DNA of 64,000 nucleotides from Chimonanthus salicifolius (lineage: Eukaryota; Streptophyta; Magnoliopsida; Laurales; Calycanthaceae), in contig CM023537.1 in NCBI GenBank assembly GCA_013350335.1, positions 12,133,884 through 12,197,883 on the forward strand, read 5' to 3'. Shown piece by piece: positions 12,801 through 23,050 of this stretch. A program made the translations under genes and the position numbers. The notes beneath the pieces are model-generated. The model did not search any database and had not been told where the DNA came from. It worked only from the letters and a program-made list of their open reading frames with translations. The stretch's first letter is position 1, and each line of letters opens with the position of its first letter.

Positions 12801-15800
12801 CTATAATAGGACCTTTGCAGAATTTTCCATTTGAGGGTGTTTTTCTTTAAGATCTTCCATAGTTGGATCTTTGGTTGTATGAAGGGACTATCATGATGGA
12901 CTTTCAAGTAATCCATAAATCTGTCCATCAAGTCTTCTACTCCAACAGAAACCATTCAAACATACTTCTTTTTCTTTGGCAATCTTCATTTTCGGCAAGA
13001 ATCACGACGGTTTTAGAAATTTGTGCAAGATTCTCTTCCATCTACTTTTGCATACCACTAACCAATCATTATAGTATTGACGGAAATTTTTTCCAAAAGG
13101 AGTAATAAAAACCTTCCTCCAAATATGATTTACAACTCAAAATCTTAACATTATCCAAATATGATGTGATCTCATCCTAAATCTTGAGAGGCTAAACCTT
13201 ACAAGGTCTCCAAAGCAAGATGCTATAAATCATTTAATGTGTGTGATTCCCAGCTTACTTCCATCTTTATGCTCAAGATTTCTCAAGACATGTTAATACT
13301 CAAACAATTGCATTGATCCCCACTTTTTTTTAAAAAAAAAGTGTGGAATTTTTCTTTGACATGTACTTTATTCATATATTTTGGATGTCAATCTATTTCA
13401 CATGTTATTGAATATTGACAGCATCTGACTATGAATATTCTTATCTGGCTATCCTTGTAGTTCTTTTTCTCACAGACTAACCATCATATATCATCCAGGG
13501 TTGCTATTCGTGATCTTGAGATTACTAAAGCTGAACTGCAAAATAACATTGCAAAAGAGGTAGGAATCATAATATTTTTTTTTCAGATTAACCAAATACT
13601 GTATTTTTTCTTGGAAATTGACATTCTTCACACTAATTCAATAAATATCATTATGCACAGGCAAGGGAAAATGCAACTTCACTTGCAAATTTGAAAGGAA
13701 GAAAGCAAGCTTTTCATGAACGCCGTTTAGCTCTTGAGAAAGATGTATAAACAACTTTTCTCTCTTCCCTCTTAAATGGTTTCTGAAATATAGTCAGACA
13801 TCTTTCTCCTAATGCAATTAAATATATGACCATTTACCTTCCATAAAACTTTCCAAAAACAATATGTGCCTATTATGCTTGATTCCTTATGAACTAATAC
13901 ATTAAAACTGAAATAAATGGTTGAGGAAATGACTGATTAATTTCTTCCTCCGAATACATTCTTTTATCCTTTGTCTGACATATCAGTTTGTAATTTCTCT
14001 ATAGATAAGATTTCTGGGTAGCTACATATGCTCAAATTATTACATGGGACTCAGAGTCAGATACTTTTAGATATTTCGTTGAATAGGCTTTAACTAAATT
14101 TTCTTGTCCTAGGTTTATTATATTGGCACCCACAGTCATTTTAGGGGCTGTTCTAAGGTAACAGAATCTGTCACCTTAGTGTAAGATAACAGATACTATA
14201 ATTTTGACACATGGCCAGTGGGCCCACCATATTAAATCTAGAACTGTGGAGTTTCTAAAAGTAAAAAATTGGGAGCAGATGTGATTAATAGTCAGTTGAT
14301 CTAAATGCATTGAAATTAATCTTCATCTCACCATTGATTTCTTACTTTCTAAATGTGAGGCTAAAAATAGTCTTTGATCTTAAATTTTTTATTTTAAGAT
14401 AATCTAAAATTCTAAATTTAATATGATAAAACCCACTTGTCCATATAATGTTAGATATTAAAATAATAATTTTGTTTACAATGCTAAAGTAACAAAAAAC
14501 TGTTACTTTAGCATTCTCCTCATTTTAGCATACTTGACGTGAGCCTGTAGCACCAATTAGCAAATGTTTGTCTCATCCATAAAAGTTGTGGGATCAAATA
14601 ACATCCCATTAAAGAAATGGAATTTCTAGAAAAACGCCCATAAGTTTTCTTATGATTCTAAAAAATACCATGTGTTTTTGAAAATATTAAAAACCCCTTT
14701 TAGTTTTCATGAAAATATCAAAAACCACTTTGACTAAAATTCAAACTTATATTCACCATTTCTTGCCATGTAAAATATTCAAAGTGACAAAATTACCCCT
14801 CTAGAAAAAATAACAAAAATTTCCTTAATATTTAAAAAAAAAAATCATTACTTAACCCTCACTTCATGGTCTAAATAATAATTTATCTTTGAAGAAAAAG
14901 CATTCAATATTTTTATAATTTTATTTTCTTTTGAATTATAACTTTTCATGGGGTTCTTTTGTTCTCCAAAATACTAATAAGATTTTTTTAATCTTTTTAT
15001 GGTCATCCTCACTTTTTCTCTTAGGTTCATCCCTCATTTTTATTTTATTGATTGTCATGGAATATGTTTTTTAGTTTATGAGAAATGATTGATTATAGTT
15101 TTTTTAACTTTCTTATTCTTGTGAGAAGGGTATTTTTGTTATTTTAAATGATAGAATGCATTGGCTAATGGTCAAGGGGTAAAACTCAAAGGATTTTTAA
15201 TACTTTCAAAAGCATAGGGTGTTTTATAGAATTATGAGAAACTTAGGGACTTTCTAAGAATTACACACCCCCACCCCCACCCCACCCACAAAAAAAAAAA
15301 AAAATCAACATAGCTTTTGCTATGAGAAATATGTAAAACGAAGTAGATAAAATATAGATAACCTCAATGAACTTTATAAATAGGTGGTCATGCATCATTT
15401 AGCATGCTTTAAAGCGGGGGTGGAACTTGAAATTCTCTTGGAGGTTAATATAGAAATTGCAATTTTAGGTCCATGATGTACTTTTTTTTTTTTACCTATG
15501 GGACCTATGTGAAGAGTTACTTTATGATAGGGGGAATTTTAAAATATTGGGGGGCTGTGGCTCCTGCCAGCTCCTACTACTTCAAGGAGCTTTCATTTAA
15601 CAAATGTAAAAGAAAAGCTGGCGTGGTTAAAGTTTTCTATGTAAAAGCATGAAACTAATATAGAAATATTTTATGAATGGGATACAAGAAGTATCAGTAT
15701 CCATTTCATGGATTTTCAAATATGTGGTGTCATATCCTCATTTTTTATATCTGTCTGTACTAGTATCTCTATTTGTGTACCATGGTTCTACAGTGTTGAA

Positions 15801-18800
15801 ATTAGTTTTGCATGATTTTCTGTCAACATGCTTTCACTTCTAACTTGCGCTAATCTTTGGCTATTACTTGAAGCTGTTACTTCTGCTTTATTGGAATTAG
15901 TAAACCCATGAAATTGATCTTTAAGAGTTGACTAGCTACATTTATTCTGAAAAATTGTACCCATTTTTCTTCCTTAAGTTACAATTAGGCATCTATGGTT
16001 GTTATACTTTGTCCCAAGGGTATATCTTATACATTCAGAAACAAGAGTATATCATCTACTGACTCATCCATCAAGTACTAAGATATCTTTTAATCTTTTG
16101 CCTAATCCTACATGAGGTGCATAAATGCTTACAACGTTTTAAGGTTTTTCCTTTTTACCCATCACAATCTTTACCATTATAACCATATCAGTTCTCATGA
16201 CCTATACAGTCCTCTGTATCAAGTCTTATTGAACTACATGTACTTTCTTGAATTACTCTTCTTTAATAGAAAAGTTTAAACCTTCCCAAGTACTCTAGCC
16301 TTGCCTGTCCCTTATTAGATTTCTTATGAAAGTTATATTTGTTCTCCTTCCAATCATTGTATATGCCAACTGATTGCTCATCTTTCAGAGTTCTATTATA
16401 AATTTAAGATTTAATTAATTCTTACCATTTGACTTAGTTTGAGCAGGAGCTAGTGATGTTTGGGGCTCCCTCTTTGTGCTCTAGATCTCTCAAAACCAGT
16501 TGGTAGCCAATTTTTATTACTTATCAGTCTGAAAGAGAAGAATCGCTTAATTCTCCTCATGCAAAAAATACCCTGCAAGAGGCCATAGTTCTGGGACCAT
16601 TCTAAAAGTTCTCACTAGGATGTATTTTTCATCACCAAGTGCAATCATGAAATAATTTTTCTTTCTTGAACCAATACTGTGTTTCTACTGAATTTGTTCA
16701 CAGCAGACTTGCATGACTCCTATGATTATGAAAACAGGTGGCAAGACTACAAGAGCAGTTGCAGAAAGAGAAAGATCTGAGAGAAATTATAGAGGCTGGA
16801 CCGAACATGCCGCTGGAACAATTAACTATCTCATCTATAATAGATGGCAAGGTTTGTTGTTGAAACATGCTAGAAATTTTCATCTCATTTAACTGTTTTG
16901 ATTTGTGTGTCAAACTTATAATATGCAATTATGCTAAAGATAAGGGCAGAGATCGAGGAACTTGCCCACACTGAAGCAGATGTCCTTGATTTGAAACAGA
17001 AGGCTGCTGATCTCCAGATGCAGCTAAATCAATATCTCCAACAAAACCCTGTTTACATATGTGAATCATGCAAGACACTCAAGCTTGCTTCAAATCATCA
17101 AGAAAAGATGTAAGCTTTCCCCTTCTCCATTCACTCAAGTCATGTACATCATTTCATTGTTAATGAATCCGTGCATTATTTTAAACTTTGTAGTCCATTA
17201 ATTGTTGCTTGGTTGAAATTCTTTGTCTACCTTGTAATCAATCATTTGGATTCAAGAAGTATTGTTCTAGAAAATCTTTAAGGTGCCAACAGTTTACCAT
17301 TTCATCTTGAGCTTTAAAGTATTGCAATGCTGGCAATAGGTTTTATTTTAATTGCTTAAATGGTTTACCGGTGTACGTCTATGGTTCTTTGAATGAGTAT
17401 ACAAAGACTCTTTGCTTTCTGGAAACTTAAAATGGAGATTTGAAAATTGAATGAATGAAATACGGCTCTATCTTCAGCAGGTTTTTAATTGAATTCTTGC
17501 TTTGCTAATATCTGTTGCATTCAACAGAGATCAAGAGGACTTCAAAGCTATAGCTACTGAACATTGCCAAAGGTCACCTAGACATAAGGTATGTCTTAGT
17601 TGATCTCTCTCTCTCTCTCTCTGAAGTTCTGCCTTTACAACTTCTAGTCATTCTGTTCATCAAAATTTACATATTTGATAATTCAAAAAAATGAATACAA
17701 ATTTTAGCACTCTAGTTGTCATTTCAACGTATGCATACAGTGTGGAAAAATACTGAAATGTGGATGCCTAAATTGGAGTGTTAATTTTGTCAAGATGGTT
17801 GCCTGAATCTGATTGGGAATGTTATAACACAAGATCTACTTTCTTTATCAAATAAGCAGTCTCCTGAGAAACAGAAGCAGCCAGAGTTGGCAACTAATGA
17901 CAGTACCAAATTCACAATGGCAACTTGTTTGTCTTCTGAAAGTGAAAATGCTAAAACACGAAGTCTATCTTCAACAAAGAAGCAGGTTTTCCAGAATCAA
18001 CTTACAAATTCTAAAAGACATAACAGAACCAAATCAGTTGATACAATGGCCAGTTCATTTAGCAACTTTGAGGATATTGTCAAGCATGAACAATCAGCCT
18101 CATCCAACAAGAAGCCTCTCCAGAAACAGCAGACAGATGTAAAGAACTACAAAAATACCAAATCTACAGCAGACACAACTAGTTCTACTGACGATGAGAA
18201 TGTTCCAACACAAGACCCAACTCGTTTACCTAACAAGCAGCTCTCCAGAAAGCAGTGGCGTGGTTTTACACATCACAGAAGTACCAAATCCACAGAAACA
18301 ATAGCTAGTCCATCTGCTGGCTCTCAGGATGTCATAACACAGGATCCTCCATTATCAAAAAAGCAGCCTTCGAAGAAGCTGCAGAAAGATCCATTGAGTG
18401 GCAGCACCAAATCCACTGATGCTAAAACTAGTTCATCTAATGAGGAAACATCGACCATTGTACATAATGTCTCTTCTTCTAAGAGGTCCACTGGGAAGGG
18501 TGAGGTTTGTCTCCAATTCTTGTTACCATATCAAAGGGCCTTTTATTGATGTTTCTTGTATCTATGGGAGTAACCAACATTGGTTCTTTGGTAGTGCTTT
18601 TTCCCTGTTTTTATTGTCATCATTGTTCTTAACTGAATTCTGTACCTGTGATACCTATGACTACCTCAGGGAACAGCTTCCGGCTCATCTGCATTGACCA
18701 GATTGACAAAAGGATTCAATTTTCTAAAGGACAAGCGTCCCCAGAATACTAATGAGCTTCAAACCCTGGACGCAAGCGGTAATCCAGTTCCAGAGCATCC

Positions 18801-18837
18801 CAAGCCTGGTCCTCCTCAAAGGTCCCACTCTGGCTGA
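872..18837 (+). CDS. REN1: Rho (ROP) GTPase-activating protein REN1-like, 3' ten exons (5' end outside window)
   Basis: Exons read as 872-1205, 1849-2175, 5986-6035, 13499-13559, 13661-13744, 16738-16851, 16940-17109, 17528-17588, 17860-18504 and 18670-18837 (TGA). All junctions are GT-AG and phases agree, giving 670 residues. Order: a strongly acidic Asp/Glu/Ser tract (exon 1), a Ser/Pro-rich linker, then coiled-coil heptads (AIRDLEITKAELQNNIAKE, then ARLQEQLQKEKDLREIIEAG, RAEIEELAHTEADVLDLKQK), a Ser/Thr/Lys-rich region (17860-18504), and a C-terminal block LTKGFNFLKDKR. This coiled coil and C-terminus are characteristic of plant REN1-type RopGAPs, which have an N-terminal PH and a RhoGAP domain; both must lie upstream. 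By family knowledge it restrains ROP signalling at the apical membrane of tip-growing cells. Family call is firm; catalytic competence cannot be judged here. Confidence 0.88.
2501..3615 (+). mobile_element. TRIM retroelement in intron, 370-bp LTRs, TSD GATTA
   Basis: Two direct repeats of equal length, 2501-2870 and 3246-3615 (370 bp each, roughly 88-90% identical by eye), begin TGTGATACCC and end CGTTACA/CGTTATA. The pair is flanked by a perfect 5-bp duplication GATTA (2496-2500 and 3616-3620). The 375-bp interior codes for nothing. A purine tract (TTTAGGGGGGTGGA) lies just before the 3' LTR. A primer-binding-like TGGTATCAGAGC lies at about 3133-3144, inside the interior rather than directly after the 5' LTR. 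An LTR-like unit (about 2967-3130) is also embedded. It sits in the REN1-like intron 2176-5985, in the gene's orientation. No 5S-like Pol III region was seen, so it is not Cassandra. Confidence 0.85.
4105..4138. repeat. CCCCCA-type microsatellite
   Basis: A short C-rich tract of repeated CCCCCA/CCCCACC units inside the REN1-like intron. A similar tract followed by poly(A) occurs near 15269-15303. Confidence 0.8.
4700..5010 (-). mobile_element. RTE-type LINE fragment (C-terminal part of ORF2)
   Basis: The reverse strand reads EMFMLRWMCKVMRKDRTRN around 4920-5010. This matches the conserved block after the reverse transcriptase of plant RTE LINEs (family form: M-x-MLRWMCGHTRKDRIRN). Stops and frameshifts surround it, so it is a dead fragment. 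Ends are approximate. Confidence 0.6.
5070..5295 (+). mobile_element. RTE-type LINE fragment, plus strand
   Basis: The plus strand gives VTRKDKFGMNKEDVTEALLQ followed by a frame-shifted HIRWFGTYMED. These correspond to the GHTRKDRIRNEDI and LRWFGHV blocks near the end of RTE ORF2. It is next to, and opposite in orientation from, the fragment at 4700-5010, so two insertions or an inversion are needed. Decayed. Confidence 0.5.
6545..7720 (-). mobile_element. Decayed RTE-type LINE, reverse transcriptase to 3' end
   Basis: On the reverse strand the RT block ENQFGFMLGGSTIEANFVLR lies at about 7540-7605. The catalytic box appears as VDDIVLIRETRNQIDFELQ at about 7150-7210, followed by MFMLQWMCKLTLKDENRNDH near 6865-6915. 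This is the usual order for RTE ORF2 (RT palm, xDD box, C-terminal conserved block). A GATGATGATTATGATGA-like 3' tail occurs near 6585-6605. Many stops and frameshifts interrupt it. It lies inside the 7.46-kb REN1-like intron, antisense to the gene. Confidence 0.75.
7721..9946. other. Intron sequence without recognised gene
   Basis: Interior of the large REN1-like intron. It contains short runs resembling decayed retroelement leader (about 8040-8760). There is also a GATGATG-rich patch at 8960-9050 in which a motif reading AATCAGCACAT occurs twice. No exon, RNA gene or element ends could be defined. Confidence 0.4.
9947..10483. mobile_element. MITE-like inverted-repeat element
   Basis: The left end reads AACCTCTATAATGTAATA and the right end, reversed, reads AACCCTCTATAATGTATTA. 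These form terminal inverted repeats around 500 bp of interior. The interior includes a GC-richer piece (10090-10260) with a 105-codon reading frame that I do not recognise. The right terminus abuts, and may be split by, the L1 fragment that follows. Superfamily not assigned. Confidence 0.55.
10480..11524 (+). mobile_element. 5'-truncated L1-type LINE: zf-RVT and RNase H end of ORF2
   Basis: Translation gives a zf-RVT-like block (REEDVDHLFLNCPVARGLW, with the preceding Cys codon now a stop). The linker WKERNARIFEGKSSDQNEL follows. Next comes an RNase H domain starting FNVDGTARGKPGPSGIGGVL, with its first catalytic Asp, and NEAEIRSIRKAL. A frameshift near 11160 breaks the domain before a tail reading KGCKRPPWKMVNLVREVREL. 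A short poly(A) ends it at about 11516-11525. A possible 10-bp duplication with one mismatch flanks it (10470-10479 and 11525-11534). This is the classic 3' end of plant L1 elements. Confidence 0.8.
11535..12600. other. Intron sequence with short local duplications
   Basis: Two imperfect direct repeats are visible: a motif reading AATACAATTTTATTCTC at about 11648 and 11735, and TATTCAGTCTCTTCAGT at about 12183 and 12274. No gene or full element recognised. Confidence 0.5.
12620..13070 (-). other. Unrecognised decayed reading frame in intron, antisense
   Basis: The reverse strand holds a 111-codon open frame (12620-12955). A shifted upstream frame beginning MEENLAQISKTVVILAENED lies at about 12985-13045, so together they may once have encoded about 150 residues. 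The composition is protein-like (charged, mixed), but I do not recognise a family. It lies inside the 7.46-kb REN1-like intron and is more likely a transposon or captured-gene remnant than a live gene. Confidence 0.3.
14619..15262. mobile_element. Long-TIR foldback MITE (about 640 bp)
   Basis: The left arm (from AATTTCTAGAAAAACGCCC, about 14621-14700) and the right arm (about 15180-15262) are imperfect inverted copies over some 80 bp. Shared blocks include CTTATGATTCTA against ATAATTCTATA and TTTTTGAAAATATTAAAAA against CTTTTGAAAGTATTAAAAA. The interior has no coding frame. It lies in the REN1-like intron 13745-16737. Long TIRs suggest a Mutator-like MITE, but no target duplication was confirmed. 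Confidence 0.6.
16030..16340 (-). mobile_element. RTE-type LINE endonuclease fragment
   Basis: The reverse strand reads MVIMVKIVMGKKEKP then, after a stop, NVVSIYAPHVGLGKRLKDIL. This corresponds to the apurinic endonuclease segment of RTE LINEs, with its conserved ISAYAPQVGL box. It is antisense within the REN1-like gene and shows frame breaks. Ends are approximate. Confidence 0.6.
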
Positions 18838-19064
18838 TATAAGGTTTGACATGCGAGAGAACAAGTTTTGAGTTTTTAACCTGTATAGTCAAAATAATGC
18901 CTCAAGTAGTTATCTTGCTATTGTAAGTCTGAAATTGCTAGCCTAATTTTTACCACCTCTCCTTTTTTCATGTGAATTTAACCCATTGTGGGTTTTTGTT
19001 CAGTGGCTATAATTTATTTACTTCAAGTTTAGAGCTTAACTGAGGTAACTTTTTCTCTATGGGG

Positions 19065-20348
19065 CAGGGGTAGAAAAATCGGCCGGGCCGATACATCAGC
19101 CGATATCTCGGTTCGGCCGATATATCAGCCGCACTTTTTCTCTCTCCTGCCCATTTTTTTTAAAAAAAAAAAATTAAAAATTACAATAAATGCAGAAAAT
19201 TATGGGCTTATTGAATATGTAATTTTTTTCATAAAATATCGGACATTTACATCTTCTAATATATTTTTGAAGTTACGATATCAAGAAATTATATAATTAG
19301 TAATAAAATGGTGAAAATTATAAGGAAAAACAGATAAATGAGGAAATTTTGTAGAAATAATTTCATAATTTATTTTCTTAGTCAATGAGTGTTATTTTAA
19401 GTTATGAATTATAGAAATAAAAAAAAAATACATAATAAAATGATTGAAAATTACATAATAATGTAGAAAAAATATTAGAAAACGAAACTAATGGGGTCCT
19501 AATCACTTGAACTGATAACCACACAAATGTCATACATAATGATATAATGTTTTCTTTCATTTGAGAAAATAGATTTTATTTTTCATTAATAATAATTAGA
19601 TAAATAAAATTATTAGATAAAATTATGAGCTATAGTTAATTATGTTAAATTGATATAATAAAAATAAAGAATACCTTCTAATAATAATGACAATGGTAAA
19701 AATATTAGATGGTGAATATAATATTAAATTATTACAATAAGATAAATAAAAGAAAATATTATATTTTTTACTTTCAATATAAGTAAATATTATATTTAAA
19801 ATAAAAAAAGTCATTACTTTTATATTAAAAATAACTTTTTGATAAAATGTAAGAATACACACATGGGCTTCTAAGTGTCCTCCTTAGGAAGCTCACGTGA
19901 GCTCTTCTTTTTATAAAGATAAAATGGGTTTTCTCTTAGAAACCCTAATGCTCATCTTTTAATACCCTTCTTCTCTTTCACTCTCTCTATTAAACCCTAG
20001 ATGCTGCCGCCGCTCACTGTATTTTTGCCATCAACGAAGAAGAAAAAGAAGAGAAAGGAAAGCTGTGAAAGGTATAGCGATTTTTCTTCTTCAATCTTTT
20101 CTCCATATTTTCTTCTTTCTCTTTCCATTCTTTCTTGTCCATATTTCTATGAAAAAAAGGATTTTTTAAAAAAATAAATAACAAACAACTGAATTTTTAA
20201 AATTCGGCCCATATCATGACCAAATTATCGGCCGGAAATTCAGTCATATCGGCCGAATTTTTTCCATTATGGCCGATACTATACGTATCGGCCGATATAC
20301 ATCGGCCTTCGAAAATCCGATATACATCGGCCGATATTTTAACCCCTG
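19065..20348. mobile_element. hAT-type element, family A copy 1, TSD CTATGGGG
   Basis: The termini are CAGGGGT and ACCCCTG. They are flanked by a perfect 8-bp duplication CTATGGGG (19057-19064 and 20349-20356), the hallmark of hAT insertions. Both subterminal regions are packed with ATCGGCCGATAT-like palindromes, the kind of site transposases bind. The 1284-bp interior has no transposase. It does contain a gene-start-like segment (about 19865-20130): a TATA-like TTTATAAAG, two AAACCCTA telo-box motifs and a run of lysine codons. It lies 228 bp after the REN1-like stop codon, probably in the 3' UTR or just beyond. Confidence 0.85.
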
Positions 20349-20356
20349 CTATGGGG

Positions 20357-22384
20357 TGAGCTCACGTGAGGAACATGTTCCTTCTATTAGGCCTCAACTT
20401 GGAAGGCCAGCTTTGTTCCAGGCTGAAATGCATCTCTCTCTTCTTGGATAACATGAATTCTCCTGGCTGCTGGTGAGTATGAGGATTTGAACTTTGGAGG
20501 ATATCGCAGATGACTGATGTTGAAAGTTGAAACCAACCTAAATGAATAGAATTTTGATAATATGTTCTACGATTTAAGTAGATTTGATGGAAACATGTTC
20601 TTGGTTAATAGCCTTAATAAAATGTCATATGTCAATTTATTAAAAAAAAAGAAAAAATTAATCACAGTACTGACACGAGTATTTGTATTTGGCATTCTAT
20701 TTTTATTAGCATGATATATGACTTTTTTCTTTGAGGAAAAAAAAAAAAAAGGCAGATATCTTATAGACCAACTCAATTATTTGAATAGGGGTTGTATAGT
20801 TTTGTCTTTTTTTTCTTATATCTTGTATTTCTTTTTAATTTATTTTAATAAAATTTGTTACCGTTAAAAAAATTGGATGACTTAGATTAATATTGGGTCA
20901 AGCTAAAAATTATTTTCATTCAAACCAATTTGATTAATAGTGTTCATCATAAATGGTTGGAGCTTTAAGATTTCTTATTTGTAAGAATACGTATAAAATT
21001 AAAATTGATTTTTATTAATAACTTTTAGAACAATTTTTTCTTTGCAATCGATTTTGAAAATGTTAGCATCACTCAGCAGAATGTGCATTGGAAGCGTTGA
21101 TTTCTTATATAATTTTAGGTCATGAGATTTGTTGGTGGAGCTAGGTTAAATTAGTGAAACCTTATGCATGAAGTATCGTACCTATCGAGATTCGGCTAAG
21201 TTTAGTTATTATTTTATCTATCGAGAGATGTAGATGGAATTGTAATTATTTGATCAAAGCATAAGAACCAAACAAAAAGGTCGGATGCAAATCTTCTTAC
21301 TAAATTATAGTTGTAATCCAAAGGAATAAGAGTGATCGTTAGAAATCTACTTCAAGAAGCAAGAATCTTGAATTAGATTTCCACATCTATCCAAAGGGAC
21401 ACTTCCCATAGAAGATACTCAAAAAATTAATCGAGTACTCTAAAAGACACATAGGAAAAACTAAATTCTAATTACATATATTTGATCTTTGGCTCAATAT
21501 AGATTTAAACTTGCTTACCCAAATATCCAATTGCTTAATGTAAATACAGTGAGGATGTTATTATTTGGAATAGAGAATAAACAATGGAAAACAAATCTTA
21601 GCTTGGATTATAACTCAAATTAGGCATTCAACGTAAATTTAGACACTAATGCAAACTATATATATCCAACACGTGATGTGTTATTATTTTATATCTTAAA
21701 AAATCAATATGAATGTGAATTTGTCTTGAGACTGACATAATCCAACCTAATTATCTTCCTATATATATGTTCAAGCTTAAGTAATGACCATAAAACAATT
21801 AATGCAATTGTATTTTGATGAACGTCTGATTTCTGCAGTGTTTTGTTTTGTATCTTAATTTAAAAACTTGGGCGATTCGAGTTGACTCTATTTGGTAGAA
21901 TTTTGACTTACACCAATATTATTGAGTTTTTTTTAAGTGAGTCAAAAAAAAATAATCTAAATTATAGGATACGAAAAAGGTTCGAATCAAGTGTGAGTTC
22001 TAAAATTTTAAGAAGTGGTTTATATCAAGAGAACTTTGATAAGTCACGTATTTCTTTTAACAACGGACCCAAAAGACTAGACTCAATTGGGTCAACCTAA
22101 CCCACATTGACTCACTCCTCTACAAAGAAAAAGGTCAACGCGTATGCGTGTCAATTTTTAATATTTCAGCTCTATTATTTCAAAGCCGTGTATACGTACT
22201 TAGATTTGCAATCGATCCAAATTTACTCAATTCTCGACCTTCCATTTATTCGGTGTGAGTTTCGTCTTCTGATATCATTTAACTATAAATCTGTTATTAA
22301 TTTTTTATTTATAAAATTGAAAAAATTGGTGTTGACCATTGACTCAAGCTCTTAAGTAGAACTTGGAGGAGTCAATAAAAAATT
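20357..22384. other. Intergenic, no gene recognised
   Basis: AT-rich. The first 200 bases (20357-20560) are less AT-rich and may continue the REN1-like 3' UTR beyond the hAT insertion. Short open frames at 21882-22355 are unconvincing. No RNA gene seen. Confidence 0.5.
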
Positions 22385-22687
22385 TAGGGCTGAAACTCGG
22401 GTCGGGTTAGGTCAGATTTCAGTAAAATTAATCTAATTCATGTCAAAAATTATCAAATCCGATCCAAATTGCTTACTCAAGTTACTCAACTCGATCCGAC
22501 CAGAATTTTTTACCCAACTTAACTTGAGTGTTATTCTATAACTTGGTACACTCAAATCGACTCGGATTACTTTTAAATTTCTCAACTCGACCTTACTCAA
22601 AATATATAAAAACATAATCCAAACCCATTGATTTCTCAAATTAGGTTATGCAGGTCAAATTAAAAGCCGACCCAAATTTCACCCCTA
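22385..22687 (-). mobile_element. hAT-like MITE, family B copy 1 (about 303 bp)
   Basis: The ends are TAGGGCTGAAACTCGGG and, reversed, TAGGGGTGAAATTTGGG. The interior is rich in GGTCGGGTT and CAACTCGA-type motifs shared with the copies at 34072 and 35176. Flanking 8-mers AAAAAATT and AGAGAATT match at 6 of 8 positions, consistent with an eroded hAT duplication. Orientation is opposite to the 34072 copy. Confidence 0.7.
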
Positions 22688-23050
22688 AGAGAATTCAATG
22701 GATGTGTCGGTAACTACTTAAATGACTGCAGCTGACGACCATATTAAAATAAATACGGTAAGATATGTAATTTAAAATTCGCTTTTTAAATAGCAAAGAA
22801 ATATCATAATACATGACGATGAATGATAGTGTGAAAAAACTGAAAATACCATTTCACAAATATAAGTACAACTATAAGATTGAAAAAAAAAAATTACCTT
22901 AGATAAATTAATCAATCTACATTTTTTAATTCTTTAAAATTTAATAACTTTAATTATTTTCAACTCATTTCTTTAGTCTTTAGAAAAGTAACGTCAAAGC
23001 TTTTTCCACAGAGACTAATTCCAAGGTCAAAATCTACCCGTCAAAGAATT

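Noticed and set aside
15269..15303. Interstitial telomere repeat
   Set aside because: The C-rich run is CCCCCA/CACCC followed by poly(A), not repeated CCCTAAA.
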